From Flavobacterium humi (GTDB lineage Bacteria; Bacteroidota; Bacteroidia; Flavobacteriales; Flavobacteriaceae), in the NCBI RefSeq assembly GCF_004745595.1, contig NZ_SRLH01000002.1:186001-250000 (forward strand): DNA of 64,000 bases, given 5' to 3'. The position numbers and the translations under genes were made by a program. How positions within the stretch are numbered: the first letter of the stretch is position 1; every line of letters begins with the position of its first letter. Positions 62,274-64,000 of the stretch are shown here, piece after piece. A model generated the notes under the pieces. The model was not told where the DNA came from. It made no database searches and saw nothing but the letters and a program-made list of their open reading frames with translations.

Positions 62274-62744
62274 ATGGAAAATAGTGCTGTAATAACAAGA
62301 TTTTATACTGCTTTCTCTAACTCCGATGCCATAGAAATGATCAGTTGCTACCATGACGAAGCTGTTTTTGAAGATCCTGCCTTTGGGAAATTGAACCGGA
62401 AAGAAGTGGCCGCTATGTGGAAAATGCTCCTGGAAAGGAGTAAAGGGAATCTAAAAGTGGCATTTAAAGATGTCGTTTCCGATGAAAATTCGGGTGCTGC
62501 AACCTGGATTGCTACTTATATTTTTAGCCAGACCAACCGAAAAGTAGTCAATACAATCCATGCCGAATTTGAATTTAAAGATGGGCTTATCTTGAAACAT
62601 AAGGACAATTTTGACATTTACAAATGGTCAAAACAGGCATTGGGCTGGAAAGGTTTTTTGTTGGGATGGACACCTTTTATGCAAAACGGAATCCAGCAAA
62701 ATGCCAAAAAAGCATTGTCAAATTACATGCAGAAAAACGCATAA
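62274..62744 (+). CDS. NTF2/SnoaL-like protein
   Basis: Protein of 156 residues: ITRFYTAFSNSDAIEMISCYHDEAVFEDPAFG in adjoining blocks is the typical SnoaL-like opening (helix, then YHDEAVFEDP), and FEFKDGLILKHKDNFDIYKW is the terminal sheet. No signal peptide, so cytoplasmic. Members include small isomerases and cyclases and many uncharacterised proteins. It is 7 bp after the small membrane protein gene and converges with menC. Confidence 0.82.
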   Translation: MENSAVITRFYTAFSNSDAIEMISCYHDEAVFEDPAFGKLNRKEVAAMWKMLLERSKGNLKVAFKDVVSDENSGAATWIATYIFSQTNRKVVNTIHAEFEFKDGLILKHKDNFDIYKWSKQALGWKGFLLGWTPFMQNGIQQNAKKALSNYMQKNA

Positions 62745-62754
62745 AAACGTTTTT

Positions 62755-63804
62755 TTATTGTAGCAAAACATCAATCCTTTGGTTCCAATCCAGTTCAGGA
62801 TTATAATACAAACGGCCGTTTTTAACCTCAAGCGGCCCACCAAAATTATTGGTAAAAAGCGCTCCTGTACCAAGTCCTTGCGGCATAGGATTCCCTTTTA
62901 AAAATGTAAATTGAGTGATGGCGTTCAAGCCGATATTGGACTCCAAAGCAGAGGTAATCCACCATCCTATTTTATGTTTTTCTGCCAATGAAATCCACTC
63001 TTCCGTGCCTCGGATCCCACCTATAAAACTCGGTTTTAAAATGATATATTGCGGCTTAACGGCAAGCAATAATGCTTCTTTTTCAGGGTAGGTGAACACC
63101 CCTATGAGTTCTTCATCGAGCGCGATGGGCAAAACAGTGTTTTTACACAGGTATGACATCATGTCAGTATGATTTTTAGATATAGGCTGCTCTATACTAT
63201 GCAACTGAAAACCAGCTAATTGATTTATTTTATATAAAGCTTCCTTTTCACTAAAAGCACCATTGGCATCTACCCTTATTTCTATTTGATCTGGGGTAAA
63301 ATCCTGGCGGATATGATGCAATAATTGCAGTTCTGTATCAAAATCTATAGCTCCGATTTTAAGTTTTATGCACTGGAAACCCTGCGCCAATTTCTCCTCT
63401 ACCTGCTGCTTCATAAAGGCAGCATCGCCCATCCAGACCAGGCCGTTTATCAGGATACTTTCCTGGCCCGAAGTAAAGGCGGAAGGAAACAGCAAAAAAG
63501 GACTTTCACTTGTTAAGGAACGGAACGCCATCTCGACCCCAAACTGGATGGAAGGAAACTCCAGCAACGATTCCCAAAGCGCTTTTTCACCCAAATGGAT
63601 ATTCGCACAGACCCACTGTAATTTTTGTTCGTAATCCGGTCTGTCATCGGCACTGAGCCCTCGCAAAATACCACACTCGCCTATACCCTTCCTGCCATTG
63701 TTTTCCAGGACAAGGAACCAGGTTTCTTTTTGGGTCAGGATGCCTCGTGAGGTTCCGGATGGTTTTTTAAAATCGAGATGGTACTGATGATAGGTCGCTT
63801 TCAA
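62755..63804 (-). CDS. menC: o-Succinylbenzoate synthase-like enolase-superfamily enzyme
   Basis: Protein of 349 residues of the muconate-lactonizing/OSBS subgroup. KLKIG gives the base pair K147/K149; metal ligands are D179 (RVDANGAF), E205 (SIEQP) and D230 (ALDEE); K257 (ILKPSF) is the opposite lysine. All are intact. OSBS makes o-succinylbenzoate in menaquinone synthesis, the quinone used by Flavobacteriia. A dipeptide epimerase cannot be excluded, but length and motifs favour MenC. Confidence 0.82.
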   Translation of the reverse strand: MKATYHQYHLDFKKPSGTSRGILTQKETWFLVLENNGRKGIGECGILRGLSADDRPDYEQKLQWVCANIHLGEKALWESLLEFPSIQFGVEMAFRSLTSESPFLLFPSAFTSGQESILINGLVWMGDAAFMKQQVEEKLAQGFQCIKLKIGAIDFDTELQLLHHIRQDFTPDQIEIRVDANGAFSEKEALYKINQLAGFQLHSIEQPISKNHTDMMSYLCKNTVLPIALDEELIGVFTYPEKEALLLAVKPQYIILKPSFIGGIRGTEEWISLAEKHKIGWWITSALESNIGLNAITQFTFLKGNPMPQGLGTGALFTNNFGGPLEVKNGRLYYNPELDWNQRIDVLLQ

Positions 63805-63840
63805 TTGGGATAAGATTAGATATTGGTTCGCAGAGGACTT

Positions 63841-64000
63841 TTAGTCCATCAGTCGTAATACTTTTTTGAAATCATCAGAAGGCAGGTTCGCTTTTTGGAA
63901 AGTATCCAGGTCATTGATCGTTTTGTTTTTCCAGGTCTGGTTTGCGGAAACATTTTGCTCCTTGAACTTCTGATGGATTTCCCTGCAGGCGGCCATATTA
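63841..64000 (-). CDS. C-terminal end of an unidentified protein (continues beyond the window)
   Basis: The minus-strand frame ends at 63841 and is open to the window edge, giving about 52 residues: CREIHQKFKEQNVSANQTW, then INDLDTFQKANLPSDDFKK and VLRLMD. The high GC relative to the islands and the 36-bp gap to menC suggest co-transcription with it. Too short to identify. Confidence 0.5.
   Translation of the reverse strand, partial: NMAACREIHQKFKEQNVSANQTWKNKTINDLDTFQKANLPSDDFKKVLRLMD

Overview
The window is AT-rich Bacteroidota DNA, most likely Flavobacteriia. The signs are a Bacteroidetes-type conjugation locus (traE to traQ, mobABC), promoter -7 boxes of the TAnnTTTG type, and a menC/AraC chromosomal flank. 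About 1 to 50.1 kb is the inner part of a large integrative and conjugative element (ICE); its integrase and one end lie outside the window to the left. About 50.1 to 59.6 kb is a separate defence island, and about 59.6 to 64 kb looks like ordinary chromosome. Functional names rest on motifs and gene order read by eye; no database search was run.

Layout: 0-4.4 kb holds the end of a very large helicase/methylase-type protein and a leftward mobC-mobB-mobA set with a hairpin-rich oriT candidate at 4.46-4.60 kb. 5.1-7.5 kb holds the start of the rightward transfer operon (ParA, DUF3408, TraD-like). The operon resumes at 20.6-30.1 kb (TraE, F, G, I, J, K, an unknown, L, M, N, O, Q). Between the two halves, 7.8-20.4 kb of AT-richer cargo has been inserted, and a second diverged copy of the TraD tail sits at its left edge.

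The cargo is a phosphorothioate (Ssp-type) DNA modification and defence locus in two convergent operons that meet at a perfect 16-bp bidirectional terminator. The rightward operon is sspB-sspC-sspD followed by a short DUF262 protein and a SIR2-type NADase candidate. The leftward operon is sspA, a GHKL ATPase, a GIY-YIG nuclease and a DndB-like DGQHR protein. SspA would supply sulfur, SspBCD would modify DNA, and the other five genes are candidate sensors, effectors and regulator. The DUF262+SIR2 pair in place of full-length SspE is the most interesting feature here.

30.3-32.0 kb contains two AT-rich genes in an integron-cassette-like arrangement with an attC-like site. 32.2-38.0 kb is a damage-response cassette: a self-cleaving S24 repressor diverging from dinB-dnaE-alkB across a nested palindromic operator. 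38.2-43.3 kb is a PRTRC cassette (ThiF, B, F, C, E) with DUF932 and SSB. 43.9-50.0 kb is an unrecognised four-gene envelope operon with a membrane-anchored trypsin-like protease.

Two 70-bp direct repeats at 50.1 and 59.5 kb, each followed by a hairpin terminator and ending like a tRNA/tmRNA 3' end, look like att sites. They suggest tandem integration at one RNA gene lying to the left. The island between them carries an overlapping four-gene ABC-three-component system with a Mrr-like/STAND nuclease, and a self-inhibited Fic protein behind five 24-bp iterated repeats. The right flank has an AraC regulator, two NTF2-like proteins, a helix-hairpin-helix protein, a small membrane protein and menC.
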